A DNA stretch of 64,000 nucleotides, from assembly GCF_000015505.1 (NCBI RefSeq), contig NC_008758.1:62001-126000 (forward strand), given 5' to 3'. The stretch is from Polaromonas naphthalenivorans CJ2. Its GTDB lineage: Bacteria > Pseudomonadota > Gammaproteobacteria > Burkholderiales > Burkholderiaceae_C. The position numbers and the translations under genes were made by a program. Position 1 is the first letter of the stretch. Every line of letters starts with the position of its first letter. Shown here one piece after another: positions 29,582 to 39,454 of this stretch. The notes under the pieces are model-generated. The model was not told the DNA's origin and made no database searches. It was given only the letters and a program-made list of their open reading frames with translations.

Positions 29582-29824
29582 ATGCAATCCATGACTTTCG
29601 ACATTCACGGCATGACCTGCGGCGGTTGTGTCGGCGGGGTGCAGCGCACGCTACAGAAAATTGATGGCGTGAGCGACATTCAAGTGTCATTGCACTCCGA
29701 GAAAACCATCCTGAAGGTGGATCCGTTGCATGTCAGCGCCTTGCAGATTGAGGTCACCATCGCGAAGCTAGGCTACCAAGCCAATTTTCGCCCCTCTGCA
29801 ATTGATGGGCAGGTGGCATCATGA
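29582..29824 (+). CDS. HMA-domain copper chaperone
   Basis: This 80-residue protein is almost only an HMA domain, with GMTCGGC at about residues 10-16 and IDGVSDIQVSLHSEKTIL, IAKLGYQANF. It is a likely CopZ-type Cu(I) carrier. The ATG at 29582 has AAGGAG eight bases upstream, while the longer frame to 29528 does not. Its stop overlaps the PPK2 start (ATGA). The copy 2 protein at 46358 is its closest partner here. Confidence 0.88.
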   Translation: MQSMTFDIHGMTCGGCVGGVQRTLQKIDGVSDIQVSLHSEKTILKVDPLHVSALQIEVTIAKLGYQANFRPSAIDGQVAS

Positions 29825-30675
29825 GCAAGAAAGGCCATAAAAAATCCGAAGAACGGACAGGGGAAGCTGCCGGAAGTGCCACCAAGGCGAACACTCCTGA
29901 GCTGGGAACTCATTCCATTTCGCTCGAAGATTATGAAGCGCAACTGCACCTGTTGCAGGTGGAGCTGGTCAAGCTGCAGCGGCACTTTATCGGTTGCGGC
30001 GACAAGATTCTGGTGCTGCTGGAAGGGCGTGACGCAGCCGGAAAGGATGGCAGCATCAAGCGCATTGTCGAGTACCTGAGCCCGCGTGAAACGCGCGTCG
30101 TGGCTCTTGGCAAGCCCTCGGATCGGGATCGTGGCGCATGGTACTTTCAACGCTACGTAGCCCACCTGCCGACAGCCGAGGAATTCGTTCTCTTGAACCG
30201 CAGCTGGTATAACCGCGCGGGTGTCGAGCATGTGATGGGGTTTTGTACCAAGGAACAACATGAAGAGTTCATGCAATCGGTTCCGAAGTTCGAGGAGATG
30301 CTGGTCAACTCGGGCATCAAGCTGCTGAAGTATTACCTCGACGTCAGCAAGACCGAGCAGGTACGGCGACTCGAAGAACGCAAGCGCGACCCGCTCAAGC
30401 AGTGGAAGACCAGTCCGATCGACGCCGTTGCTGTCAAGCACTGGAAGGCGTACTCCGAGGCCCGCGATGCGATGCTGCTGCGAACGCACACCGCAGTCGC
30501 GCCGTGGCGCATCGTGCGGGCGGGCAACAAGCGCCTGGCGCGCCTGAACCTGATGCGCGACATCCTGTCCCGGCGGAATTGCGCCGGCAAGAAAAGCAAG
30601 ATTGTCCAGTCCGATACGGGCATTGCGTTTGAGTTCACGCCGGACTGCATTGACGCCAGGTGGCTAGCGCGCTGA
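29821..30675 (+). CDS. ppk2: Polyphosphate kinase 2 family protein
   Basis: This 284-residue P-loop kinase moves phosphate between polyphosphate and nucleotides. Walker A is [12 protein letters not shown] (about residues 67-78) and the Walker B region is [17 protein letters not shown]; the lid [19 protein letters not shown] and [24 protein letters not shown] follow, all as in single-domain PPK2. It overlaps the HMA gene and precedes the ATPase by 23 bases. Polyphosphate binds metal ions, and PPK2 can regenerate nucleotides, so it may back up the copper pump; that link is inference from the position. The N-terminus (about 35 residues) is charged and poorly conserved. Confidence 0.93.
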   Translation: MSKKGHKKSEERTGEAAGSATKANTPELGTHSISLEDYEAQLHLLQVELVKLQRHFIGCGDKILVLLEGRDAAGKDGSIKRIVEYLSPRETRVVALGKPSDRDRGAWYFQRYVAHLPTAEEFVLLNRSWYNRAGVEHVMGFCTKEQHEEFMQSVPKFEEMLVNSGIKLLKYYLDVSKTEQVRRLEERKRDPLKQWKTSPIDAVAVKHWKAYSEARDAMLLRTHTAVAPWRIVRAGNKRLARLNLMRDILSRRNCAGKKSKIVQSDTGIAFEFTPDCIDARWLAR

Positions 30676-30698
30676 ATCCCATCTTTCAAGGAAAACAC

Positions 30699-33170
30699 AT
30701 GAAAACAAGCACCGTCGAAGTCGGAAGACTGGTCTCCACCCTTAGCGCGGCGGGCGTCGAGCGGCAGCTCTCGACGCTTGCGGGCGTCCACCATGTGGAC
30801 GTGAACTACGTGGCTGGAAGCGCTACCGTGCACTACGACGAAACGCAGACCTCACTGCAGGCAATCGGGCAGCGCATCATCGATTGCGGCTATCACTGCC
30901 GCGGTGAACTCGTTCCCGCCCATGTCTGCGGTCCGGTGCATTACAAGATGACTGGGGATGCTCACGCCGGCCACACGGCAAATGGGGATCACGCGGCGCA
31001 CGGCGGCCAAGGCGCAGTGGTCAAGACTGTGGCACCGGGGCACGATGCCCCAGCGGGTCACGGCGAACACAGCGCGCATGAGGGTCACGGTGCCTCGTCC
31101 GCAAAGGCAACGAGCGACATGATGCATGACATGGGCCATGGAGAGGGCATGTCGATGCAGGACATGGCCAACGACATGCGCAACCGCTTCTTTGTAGCCC
31201 TACTGTTCGCCATTCCGGTGTTTCTGTACTCGCCGATGGGAAGCATGTTCGGCGACTTCGCGCCCCCCTTTGGCCTGGATCGCAAGTTGTTCCTCTTCAT
31301 CGTTGCAACCGGTGCCATCGCCTATCCCGGTTGGCCTTTCTTCACCGCCGCCTGGCGCGCTGCCCGCAACAAGGTGGCCAACATGGCAACCCTGGTGGTT
31401 CTCTCGGTCGGCACAGGCTACGTCTTCAGCGTGGGCGCTACCTTTTTCTACGAGGGCGAGGTGTTTTATGAAGCGGTAGCCGTGCTGCTGGTCTTTATCC
31501 TGCTCGGGCATTGGCTGGAGATGCGCGCGCGTGCAGGTGCCTCGGACGCGATTCGCGCCTTGATGGACCTGGCCCCGCCGCTGGCCACTGTGCTGCGCGG
31601 CGGCGTCGAAACCAAGGTACCGACCGCCGAGGTGTTGGCCGGAGAAACGGTGATCATCAAGCCGGGTGACAAGATTCCAGTAGACGGCGAGATCCTTGAG
31701 GGCGGCTCGCAGGTCGATGAATCCATGTTGACCGGCGAATCAATGCCAGTGAAGAAAGTTGTCGGAGATTCCGTTATTGGCGCCACGATCAACAAGAGCG
31801 GCAGCTTTCGCTACAAGGCCACCAAGGTTGGAGCCGACACGGCGCTGGCCCAAATCGTTAAGTTGGTCCAGGAAGCTCAGAACTCCAAGGCGCCGGGGCA
31901 GTTGCTGGCCGACCAAGCCTCGCAATGGCTGGTTCTGGCCGCCATTGCCATCGGTCTGATCACTTTCGGCGTCTGGTTTTGGGTCATGGGCCAGCCGCTG
32001 CTGTTCGCGCTGACGCTGACAATCACGGTTTTTGTGATCGCCTGTCCTGACGCGCTCGGACTGGCCACGCCGATGGCGATCATGGTTGGCACCGGACTCG
32101 GGGCGATGAACGGCATCCTGTTCAAAAACGCCGCCGCGCTGGAGAACGCCACCAAACTCACGGTCATCGTGTTCGACAAGACCGGCACGCTGACGCTCGG
32201 GCAGCCCGATGTCGTCGAGATGGTCGCCGCACCAGGCGTCAGCGAAGGAGAGTTGCTGGCAACCGCGGCTGCCGTCGAGAAGTTTTCTGAACACCCGCTG
32301 GCTTTGGCGGTGCTCAAACGGGCGGGCACTACGCCGACCGAGATCGCGTCTGGTTTCACCAACATTGACGGGCAGGGTGCCCACGCCACAATCAGCGGCG
32401 AAGTGGTGTTGCTCGGCAACCTCAAGCTGATGCAGTCCGAAAGCGTCGCAATGGAGGCTCTTGCCGCCGAGTCCGCCAGGCTTCAAGGCGGTGGCCGCAC
32501 CGTGGTTCACGTCGCTCGGGGAGGCAAGCTCATTGGCCTGATCGCCATTGCCGACGCCGTGCGGCCAACCTCCATGGCGACAATTGCCAAGCTGCAGGAG
32601 CGCGGAGTCAAGGTTGCGATGATTACGGGCGATAACCAGGCCACGGCCGAGCGTATCGGCAAGGAACTGGGCATTGACATTGTGCTTGCCGATGTGCTGC
32701 CAGGCCAGAAGGCTTTCAAGATCAAGGAGTTGCAAGACCAGGGCCATAAAGTCGGCATGGTCGGCGACGGCATCAACGACGCGCCGGCGCTGACCCAGGC
32801 CGATGTAGGCTTTGCGATCGGCGCGGGCACCGATGTCGCGATGGAAAGCGCGCAGGTCATTCTGATGAAAAGCGACCCGTACGACGTGGTCGGGGCGATC
32901 GAGCTGTCTCGCGCTACCCTGCGCAAGATGCACCAGAACTTGTGGTGGGCAGTTGGCTACAACGTGATCGCTTTTCCGCTGGCAGCCGGCGTCTTCTATC
33001 CCTTCACGCTGTCGCCCGAGGTCGCAGCGTTGTCGATGTCAGGCAGCTCGGCCGTCGTGGCGATCAATGCGCTGATGCTCAAGCGCACCAAGCTGGCCGG
33101 CATCAAAAGTGCACGGCTGCAAAGCGTGCCGAGTGTCAGTGCGCAGGTTTCCTCGGGAGCGGCGACATGA
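30699..33170 (+). CDS. P1B-type metal ATPase with CPD motif and His-rich N-terminus
   Basis: This 823-residue pump has an N-terminal HMA-like domain that lacks the CxxC pair ([17 protein letters not shown]), then a long His/Gly-rich linker ([24 protein letters not shown]) and Met-rich piece, then the P-type core: TGES, DKTGT with the phosphorylated Asp near 493, HP in [10 protein letters not shown], and [10 protein letters not shown]. The membrane metal-binding motif is CPD (residues 449-451) where copper ATPases normally have CPC or CPH; the codon is GAC. The ATG at 30699 has AAGGA eight bases upstream. Substrate is presumably copper or silver from context, but the CPD motif leaves it open. 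A small gene overlaps its end. Confidence 0.92.
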   Translation: MKTSTVEVGRLVSTLSAAGVERQLSTLAGVHHVDVNYVAGSATVHYDETQTSLQAIGQRIIDCGYHCRGELVPAHVCGPVHYKMTGDAHAGHTANGDHAAHGGQGAVVKTVAPGHDAPAGHGEHSAHEGHGASSAKATSDMMHDMGHGEGMSMQDMANDMRNRFFVALLFAIPVFLYSPMGSMFGDFAPPFGLDRKLFLFIVATGAIAYPGWPFFTAAWRAARNKVANMATLVVLSVGTGYVFSVGATFFYEGEVFYEAVAVLLVFILLGHWLEMRARAGASDAIRALMDLAPPLATVLRGGVETKVPTAEVLAGETVIIKPGDKIPVDGEILEGGSQVDESMLTGESMPVKKVVGDSVIGATINKSGSFRYKATKVGADTALAQIVKLVQEAQNSKAPGQLLADQASQWLVLAAIAIGLITFGVWFWVMGQPLLFALTLTITVFVIACPDALGLATPMAIMVGTGLGAMNGILFKNAAALENATKLTVIVFDKTGTLTLGQPDVVEMVAAPGVSEGELLATAAAVEKFSEHPLALAVLKRAGTTPTEIASGFTNIDGQGAHATISGEVVLLGNLKLMQSESVAMEALAAESARLQGGGRTVVHVARGGKLIGLIAIADAVRPTSMATIAKLQERGVKVAMITGDNQATAERIGKELGIDIVLADVLPGQKAFKIKELQDQGHKVGMVGDGINDAPALTQADVGFAIGAGTDVAMESAQVILMKSDPYDVVGAIELSRATLRKMHQNLWWAVGYNVIAFPLAAGVFYPFTLSPEVAALSMSGSSAVVAINALMLKRTKLAGIKSARLQSVPSVSAQVSSGAAT

Positions 33171-33445
33171 GCGAGCAGATCTGCCCCACTCGCCTGGCCT
33201 TACCTGATGGGAATCATGCAGGGGAGCACACCGACAGCACTGCGATCCAGCCACAAGCTATTTGCCCACAGTGGGTGCATTGCATCAGGGACATTCTCCA
33301 GGAACTAGTGCAGCGAGTTCATGTGCAGGCTGCGACGTGCATTCACCGGGCAGCCACCCGCACTGCACTGAGTGAACGGACGCCAAAATCGAATTGTGGC
33401 GAACCCGGTGCGCACGTCGATAGGGGATCAGAGGTAAAAAAATGA
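33167..33445 (+). CDS. Small hypothetical protein coupled to the ATPase (92 aa)
   Basis: The frame begins with an ATG inside the ATGA overlap at the ATPase stop and runs 92 codons. It has five cysteines ([33 protein letters not shown]) and a short amphipathic helix, with no signal peptide. I recognise no family. The overlap favours translation, but there are no visible homologues in the window and the composition is unremarkable, so this may be noise. The fabI gene starts 13 bases after it. Confidence 0.35.
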   Translation: MSEQICPTRLALPDGNHAGEHTDSTAIQPQAICPQWVHCIRDILQELVQRVHVQAATCIHRAATRTALSERTPKSNCGEPGAHVDRGSEVKK

Positions 33446-33458
33446 CAAGGATGAGGCA

Positions 33459-34223
33459 ATGACACTCAAAGGTAAAAATGGGCTTGTAGTAGGAATCGCC
33501 AATTCGCATTCAATTGCGTGGGGTTGCGCTCAGGCGTTTCATCAGGCTGGCGCCTCGCTTGCGGTTACCTACCTCAATGAAAAGGCGCTTCCGTTTGTGC
33601 AACCTCTCGCAGAGCAGCTTGACGCGGCACTGATCCTTCCCCTGGATGTACGTGATGACGCGCAATTGGAAGCTGTTTTTGTCGCTATTGATCAGAAGTG
33701 GGGAAAACTCGATTTCCTGCTTCATGCAGTCGCCTATGCGCCTAAAAGCGATATGGAAGGTCGTATGGCAGACACATCGAGGCAAGGTTTTCTTGAGGCG
33801 ATGAACATTTCCTGTTACTCCTTCGTCCGCATGGCTCATCTGGCCGAACCGCTTATGCAAAACGGGGGATGCTTGCTGACCACGACCTACTATGGCAGCG
33901 AAAAAGTCATTTCACATTACAACGTGATGGGGCCGGTTAAGGCCGCGCTCGAAAGTACAGTTCGGTATCTCGCCGCCGACCTGGGCCCGCGCCACATTCG
34001 CGTCAATGCTCTCTCGCCGGGGCCGATCGTCACCCGTGCGGCAAGTGGCATTGCGCACTTCGATGAGCTGGTGCAACTCGCACGCGAAAAATCCCCGGCG
34101 CACGAGGCGGTCTGCATCGATTGCGTCGGCGCTTACGCTAGCTTCCTCGTGAGCGACGGCGCTCGCCTGGTAACGGGCAGCATCGCTTATGTCGATGCGG
34201 GCTTCAATGTCATGGGGTCCTAA
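33459..34223 (+). CDS. fabI: Enoyl-[acyl-carrier-protein] reductase, NADH (FabI-type)
   Basis: This 254-residue short-chain-dehydrogenase-like enzyme reduces the double bond in fatty-acid elongation. The FabI signatures are present: VVGIANSHSIAWG at the cofactor site, LDVRDDAQLEAVF, HAVAYAPKSD, the catalytic YYGSEKV (Tyr and Lys) and LAADLGPRHIRVNALSPGPI. ATGAGG... the ribosome site is GAGG before the ATG. It is followed with no gap by the AckA-PduL gene (stop to start on adjacent bases). Outside its usual lipid context, it may supply a second, differently regulated reductase or consume NADH. The core SDR call is secure. Confidence 0.92.
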   Translation: MTLKGKNGLVVGIANSHSIAWGCAQAFHQAGASLAVTYLNEKALPFVQPLAEQLDAALILPLDVRDDAQLEAVFVAIDQKWGKLDFLLHAVAYAPKSDMEGRMADTSRQGFLEAMNISCYSFVRMAHLAEPLMQNGGCLLTTTYYGSEKVISHYNVMGPVKAALESTVRYLAADLGPRHIRVNALSPGPIVTRAASGIAHFDELVQLAREKSPAHEAVCIDCVGAYASFLVSDGARLVTGSIAYVDAGFNVMGS

Positions 34224-36005
34224 ATGCGCATCCTCGTTATCAACGCCGGCAGTTCCAGCGTCAAGTTCAGCGTTTTCGACATGGACACGCAGACAACGCG
34301 TTTCAAGCATGAGATCGAGATTGGGACGATAGGATTTAAAGCAACACTTGCGCAAATTCCAGTGGCTTTGGTTGAAGCAGGCGAGACACGCATCGATGCC
34401 ATAGGACATCGCGTTGCCCATGGCGGCGAGCACTTTCGTGATGCAACGCTCGTTGACGATGACGTGATAGCTGCGATTGAAGTCCTCGCTCCTCTGGCGC
34501 CGCTGCACAACCCGCCTGCATTGTATGGAATTGAAACCGGACGCATCTACTGGCCTAATGCCCCGCAAATCGCGGTGTTCGATACCGCCTTTCACGCCAG
34601 CATCCCTGCGTGTGCTCATACTTATGCCGTGCCGCAGGCGTGGCGAAAAGCGGGTCTGCGCCGCTACGGCTTTCATGGCACTTCTCACAAGTATGTCATG
34701 GAGCGCGTCGCACAGGAACTCAAGGCTTCAACGCGCGACCTGCGCATCATCAGCTGCCATCTCGGCAATGGTGCCAGCGTCTGCGCGATCGATCGTGGTG
34801 TTTCTGTCGACACGTCGATGGGCGTGACGGCACTCGAAGGCCTGGTCATGGGCTCGCGCTCGGGTGATGTCGATCCCGGCATCTTCGGATATTTGCAACG
34901 CTCCTTGGCGCTTTCGATCGACGAAATCGAAAACGCGCTCTACCACGAGAGCGGACTGACGGCGCTGTCAGGGCTGGGCAATGACATGCGACGCATCGAA
35001 ACTGCGGCAGCCGAGGCCGACCCGCAGGCCCAGCTCGCACTCAACGTGTTCGCGTACCGGGCGCGCAAATACATTGGCGCCTACGCCGCTGCCATGGGCG
35101 GCTGCGACGTGCTTGCCTTTACCGGTGGCATCGGCGAGAACTCGGCCAGCATGCGCCGGCGCATTTGTGATCGACTGGAGTTTTTGGGCCTTTATCTTGA
35201 CGAGGACAGGAATTCATCGGTGAAACTCGATGGCTTTGCCGCACCGCAGATTCAGCAACCTCATTCACGCATTCGGGTCATCGTGACGCAAACGCGCGAA
35301 CAGTGGATGATCGCCAAAGAGGTTCACCGATTCTTGTCAGTGCAGGCTGACAAGCGCCCCGATCAGTTACCACCAGCCATTCCCGTGGCGGTATCGGCGC
35401 ATCATGTGCATCTCACGCAAGCCTCCGTCGAAGCCTTGTTTGGCGCAGGTTGCCAGCTTACTAAGCAACGCGATCTGAGCCAAGCGGGCGCGTGGACTGC
35501 TGTCGAGACCGTCAATGTGATCGGCCCGCGCGGAATCATCAGATCGGTGCGTGTATTGGGTCCGTGTCGCCGGTCCAATCAGATCGAAGTATCGGCGACA
35601 GAGACCTTCACCCTCGGCATTGAGGCTCCGGTGCGTATTTCCGGCGACACAGCGGATACACCCACCCTGACCCTGGAAGGGCCTGCAGGACGCTTGCAGA
35701 CAAATGGGCTTATCGTTGCTCAGCGTCATATTCATATGCAACCTGAAGACGCAAAACGCTTTGGCCTGGCAGACCGGGATCTGGTAGACGTGGCGATCGA
35801 TTCTCCCCCCCGCACCACCGTATTTCGCGATGTCGCTGTGCGGATCGACCCGCAGTTCAAATTGGAGATGCATATCGATACCGATGAAGCCAACGCAGCG
35901 GCGATTTCCCATGGCGGTGATGGCGATCTGATGCTCACCTTGTGCCACGCAAGGCTCACCGCTTGCAAACCGGTGCGCAACATTTTTATTACGACTGAAA
36001 GTTAA
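34224..36005 (+). CDS. Acetate kinase fused to PduL phosphotransacylase
   Basis: This 593-residue protein combines two consecutive enzymes. Residues 1 to about 380 are a complete acetate kinase: NAGSSSVKF, HRVAHGGEHF, DTAFHASIP, RYGFHGTSHK, CHLGNGAS, DTSMGVTALEG and [10 protein letters not shown]. Residues about 385-590 are a PduL-type phosphotransacylase: VSAHHVHLT, LTKQRDLSQAGAWTA, VRVLGPCRRSNQIEVS, SGDT and RHIHMQPEDA with the metal-binding His residues. The pair would make acetate plus ATP directly from acetyl-CoA or another acyl-CoA, with acyl phosphate passed between domains. Separate AckA and Pta or PduL are the norm. It directly abuts fabI and the DUF3141 gene in one operon. There is no trace of frameshift. 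Confidence 0.93.
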   Translation: MRILVINAGSSSVKFSVFDMDTQTTRFKHEIEIGTIGFKATLAQIPVALVEAGETRIDAIGHRVAHGGEHFRDATLVDDDVIAAIEVLAPLAPLHNPPALYGIETGRIYWPNAPQIAVFDTAFHASIPACAHTYAVPQAWRKAGLRRYGFHGTSHKYVMERVAQELKASTRDLRIISCHLGNGASVCAIDRGVSVDTSMGVTALEGLVMGSRSGDVDPGIFGYLQRSLALSIDEIENALYHESGLTALSGLGNDMRRIETAAAEADPQAQLALNVFAYRARKYIGAYAAAMGGCDVLAFTGGIGENSASMRRRICDRLEFLGLYLDEDRNSSVKLDGFAAPQIQQPHSRIRVIVTQTREQWMIAKEVHRFLSVQADKRPDQLPPAIPVAVSAHHVHLTQASVEALFGAGCQLTKQRDLSQAGAWTAVETVNVIGPRGIIRSVRVLGPCRRSNQIEVSATETFTLGIEAPVRISGDTADTPTLTLEGPAGRLQTNGLIVAQRHIHMQPEDAKRFGLADRDLVDVAIDSPPRTTVFRDVAVRIDPQFKLEMHIDTDEANAAAISHGGDGDLMLTLCHARLTACKPVRNIFITTES

Positions 36006-36008
36006 GCA

Positions 36009-37853
36009 ATGACTATGACAACCAAACATCTTGGGGCAAAGCACGCGAAAGCGGGCATGATGGCAGACCAATTATCTCCTGTTGCTGCAATGCAGACTCC
36101 GCCTGTCGCGCCCATCATGCTCACCGAGCAAAAGGAGAAAGCAGCAGTCAGTACCGCTGGGGCCTGGAACGATGCGTGGCGTTATTACGTCGACTCCGTG
36201 CAGCGCAGCGTGCTCCTTCTTGACGTGTTTCGTGAACGCGGCGACAACATGTTGGCGCACGAACGCGCTGGTCAGCCGCCTTTACTCGATTTCGAGCACG
36301 AACTGGTGCTCGACGCACGGCAGTTCGACAGGCCGGCCAACTATGCGCTGCTGCGCATCACGCGTTGTGGTCCTACCCATGCGAGCAATTTCGAGCGGCA
36401 AGACCTGCGGCCGGTGATAGTTATTGACCCGCGCGCCGGCCACGGACCCGGCATCGGCGGCTTCAAGCATGACTCTGAGGTCGGCGTGGCGCTGCATGAA
36501 GGTCATCCAACCTATTTCGCAATGTTCTACCCCGAGCCTTGTCCCGGCCAGACGCTCGCGGACGTGATCCATGCCCTGCGCATGTTCGTTGAGGAGATCG
36601 CTCGCCGTCATGGCGTTGCGCCGGTCGTGTATGGCAACTGCCAGGGCGGCTGGGCCGCTGCATTGCTAGCCGCTGAATGCGAGGGCCTCGACGGCCCTGC
36701 CGTTCTCAACGGATCACCGCTGTCGTACTGGGCCGGGGCCGAAGACGTGAACCCGATGCGCCTTGCCGGTGGCTTGCTGGGTGGCGAGTGGCTGACCCAC
36801 CTGATGGCGGATCTTGGTGGAGGGCGGCTCGACGGCGCCTGGCTGGTTCAGAACTTCGAGGGCCTCAATCCGGCCAACACTTGGTGGCAGAAAAACTATA
36901 ACCTGTATGCCCATGTTGATACCGAAAGCGAACGCTTCCTGGAATTCGAGCGTTGGTGGTCGAGTTACTTCTTCCTCAGCCGCGAAGAAATACTTGCCAC
37001 CGTCGAAAACCTGTTCATCGGCAACCGGCTGGAGCAAGGCCAGGTGCAACTCGACCCGTGCAGCATAGCATCGCAGCCCGACTGTGTCGTGGACCTGAAG
37101 CGTATTCGCAATCCGCTGGTGATCTTCGCTTCCAGTGGTGACAACATTACACCGCCGCATCAAGCGCTGGCTTGGCTGCCTGCAATTTACCCGACTACCG
37201 AGGCTCTGAAGGCTGCTGGTCAACGCATCGTTTACCTCCTGAATCCCCATGTAGGGCACTTGGGCATCTTTGTCTCAGCCAGCGTCGCCCAGCACGAGCA
37301 CCGCGCCATTTTGGAAAACATCGAGCGATTCAAAGATTTGGACCCCGGTCTGTATGAGATGAAGATCGGTGAGCCAGTAGAAGGTCAATCGGTAGGCGGA
37401 TCAGGCAAGCGATCCGGCCCAGACACCCCCCCGGCGCAGCACAAGGTCTGGTTTGAAGAGCGAGGCATTGAAGACTTGCAGTACAACTACCCGCGCCAGG
37501 CCTTTGAGAAAGTGGCGGCAGTCTCCGAATGGAATGAGTTGGCTTATACCACCTGGGTTAGCCCTTGGATCAAGTGGAGTGCCAACCCGGTATCAGCATT
37601 CATGCAAAAGTGGGGCCATCCGATGCGCCTACAGCGCTACGTGTTCTCGCCGCAGATCACGCCGGCAATGGCTTGGGTGACGTTCGCCGCAGCGTGGGCC
37701 CGGGAGAACCGGCTACCTGCTTCTGAAAATAACCCGTGGCGGCGGCGCGAAGAGGCGACCGGAAAATCGATTGCCGGGTCGCTTGAGCAGTGGCGCGTAC
37801 AGCGCGATGCTGCCGAGGAACACCTGTTCACAATGCTGTACGGAGCGTCATGA
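36009..37853 (+). CDS. DUF3141 alpha/beta-hydrolase (PHA-synthase-like)
   Basis: This 614-residue protein matches the DUF3141 family, distant relatives of polyhydroxyalkanoate synthases. A lipase-like box GNCQGGW puts a cysteine near residue 211 where PHA synthases have their catalytic Cys, and NPLVIFASSGDNITPPHQAL and LNPHVGHLGIF carry the likely Asp and His of the triad. The N-terminal part has AWRYYVDSVQRSVLLLDVFRERG and PRAGHGPGIGGFK. Function is not established; acyl transfer from an acyl-CoA is likely. It begins four bases after the fusion gene stop, and its own stop overlaps the MFS start, so it belongs to the operon. Confidence 0.88.
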   Translation: MTMTTKHLGAKHAKAGMMADQLSPVAAMQTPPVAPIMLTEQKEKAAVSTAGAWNDAWRYYVDSVQRSVLLLDVFRERGDNMLAHERAGQPPLLDFEHELVLDARQFDRPANYALLRITRCGPTHASNFERQDLRPVIVIDPRAGHGPGIGGFKHDSEVGVALHEGHPTYFAMFYPEPCPGQTLADVIHALRMFVEEIARRHGVAPVVYGNCQGGWAAALLAAECEGLDGPAVLNGSPLSYWAGAEDVNPMRLAGGLLGGEWLTHLMADLGGGRLDGAWLVQNFEGLNPANTWWQKNYNLYAHVDTESERFLEFERWWSSYFFLSREEILATVENLFIGNRLEQGQVQLDPCSIASQPDCVVDLKRIRNPLVIFASSGDNITPPHQALAWLPAIYPTTEALKAAGQRIVYLLNPHVGHLGIFVSASVAQHEHRAILENIERFKDLDPGLYEMKIGEPVEGQSVGGSGKRSGPDTPPAQHKVWFEERGIEDLQYNYPRQAFEKVAAVSEWNELAYTTWVSPWIKWSANPVSAFMQKWGHPMRLQRYVFSPQITPAMAWVTFAAAWARENRLPASENNPWRRREEATGKSIAGSLEQWRVQRDAAEEHLFTMLYGAS

Positions 37854-39208
37854 AATCTGCACAGCACGATCAACGCTGTGCGATGGTGACTGTCAGTGAG
37901 GACGGTTCGCGTCCGCGAGTGCGAGCGGGAGGCGTGATGTCGGCCGTGCCGGCCATCCCGGCTGGCATGCCCGAGCCACAAGCCCTTCGCCCGAGGCAAC
38001 TGGCGCTTCTGGCTGCAGCGATTTTTGTCGTTTCGGCTGGATACGGCGGGTTGTTGCCCGTGCTACCTGCCTGGCTGGCGCAGCAGATGCCGCAAGCCAA
38101 TGCTGTTGAAGTGGCGCGGCATGTCGGGTTCCTGAGTGGCGCTTATGCGGCCGGTGTGCTGGTAGGCGCCCCCCTATGGGGAATGGTCTCGGACCGCGTG
38201 GGGCGTCCTCGCATCCTTGTGAGCGGCATGGTTGGTTATGTTGTGAGCCTGTTGCTGCTGCTTGTACCAACACTGAGTAGTCTATCTGCCATTTATGTGT
38301 TGCGCGCTGCTGCCGGGCTGTGCGTGGCCGCTGTGGTACCGGTCGTTTCGGCGCTCGTCGCTGAGCATACCCCGCAGGCACTGCGGGCACGGCGCTTTGC
38401 CTGGCTAACTGCGGCCTCGCTGATCGGCTTTTTGTTCGGGCCGGCGCTGAACGCCCTGGCCGATGGCCTGGCTGGTTGGCTAAGAAGTGGTGGCAACCAG
38501 GCGCCCCTTTCGGCAAGCCTCGTTGTCGTCCTATCTGCCGGACTAGGGGCCGTGATCATGCTCGGGCTTGCCTGGACGTTGCCAGTTCGCCAGTTACCGA
38601 AGTCCAAAATTGTTCCCGGTCCGACGAGACAGCGTGGTATTGCAGCGCTACTTTGGCTCAGTGGTGCGGTCATGTTTGTGCTGTCCGGCTTCGAACTTGG
38701 CATTGTGTTGCAAGGGCAGCAGCACGCCAACTTGACGACCCAGCAGATCGCGCTGATGTTCGCTGAATGCAGCTTGGTGATGCTGATCATCAACGCCATG
38801 CTGTTCTTTACTTCACTGCTTGACAAGGTGCCTGCCCGCGTTGTGATTGCGTTTGGGCTGTTGATCGGCATGGCAGGTTTGGCGATCATGGCGCTGCACC
38901 GCTCCGACAGCTGGATGTATTTGGGTGTCAGCCTGACATCGGCCGGGACGGGGCTGGTCCTTCCCGTCATCACTTTCCTTGCGGCCGGGGCTACGCGCCA
39001 AAAGCTGGGCGCCACAATGGGCGGACTCGCGGCGGCGGCCGGCTTTGGCCAGACGCTCGGTTCAGCGGCCGGAGGCTGGCTGTTTGGCGCGGTGGCACAA
39101 CAGAGCTTTGGCTGGCTCACGCTGCCGCTGGTCCTTACGCTGTTTATGCTGCTGGCACGCCCTGGCTGGTGGGGCCAGCAACCGCTGCGCGAGGAAGCCG
39201 ATGCTTGA
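37850..39208 (+). CDS. Major facilitator superfamily transporter
   Basis: This 452-residue protein has about twelve membrane helices and the MFS loop motif GMVSDRVGRPR between helices 2 and 3 (after VGFLSGAYAAGVLVGAPLWG). The substrate is unknown; the position after FabI, AckA-PduL and DUF3141 suggests a small organic acid or an alcohol. The ATG at 37850 overlaps the DUF3141 stop by ATGA; longer frames lie inside that gene. A truncated and internally deleted relative is at 47490. Confidence 0.87.
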   Translation: MKSAQHDQRCAMVTVSEDGSRPRVRAGGVMSAVPAIPAGMPEPQALRPRQLALLAAAIFVVSAGYGGLLPVLPAWLAQQMPQANAVEVARHVGFLSGAYAAGVLVGAPLWGMVSDRVGRPRILVSGMVGYVVSLLLLLVPTLSSLSAIYVLRAAAGLCVAAVVPVVSALVAEHTPQALRARRFAWLTAASLIGFLFGPALNALADGLAGWLRSGGNQAPLSASLVVVLSAGLGAVIMLGLAWTLPVRQLPKSKIVPGPTRQRGIAALLWLSGAVMFVLSGFELGIVLQGQQHANLTTQQIALMFAECSLVMLIINAMLFFTSLLDKVPARVVIAFGLLIGMAGLAIMALHRSDSWMYLGVSLTSAGTGLVLPVITFLAAGATRQKLGATMGGLAAAAGFGQTLGSAAGGWLFGAVAQQSFGWLTLPLVLTLFMLLARPGWWGQQPLREEADA

Positions 39209-39309
39209 AAGGCCAACCTGCGTGACAAACCGCTACACCTCGTAAATACCGCAAGACTTCACAGATTTTCATACCAAGGAGCAGCACCTGGGATTGGCGT
39301 ACGTCTATC

Positions 39310-39453
39310 ATGCCTATGGCATTTCCGTTGGCCGCCGGACAGTTTTATACCTTCACCGGCTGGCAGTTGTCTCCCATGATTGGGGGTTTGGCCATGAGCT
39401 TCAGCTCAGCTTTCGTGATTTTCATTGCGCTGCCGCTGCGCCGAACGAAATGA
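39310..39453 (+). pseudogene. C-terminal remnant of a copper P-type ATPase
   Basis: A 47-codon frame reads AFPLAAGQFYTFTGWQLSPMIGGLAMSFSSAFVIFIALPLRR, which is recognisably the last two helices of a CopA-type ATPase (compare [38 protein letters not shown] of the gene ending at 52597). Everything upstream of it is missing. It is a relic, marking the edge of an older copper region. Confidence 0.72.
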
Positions 39454-39454
39454 A

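Noticed and set aside
31740..32933. Minus-strand open frame of 397 codons
   Set aside because: Antisense to the P-type ATPase core.
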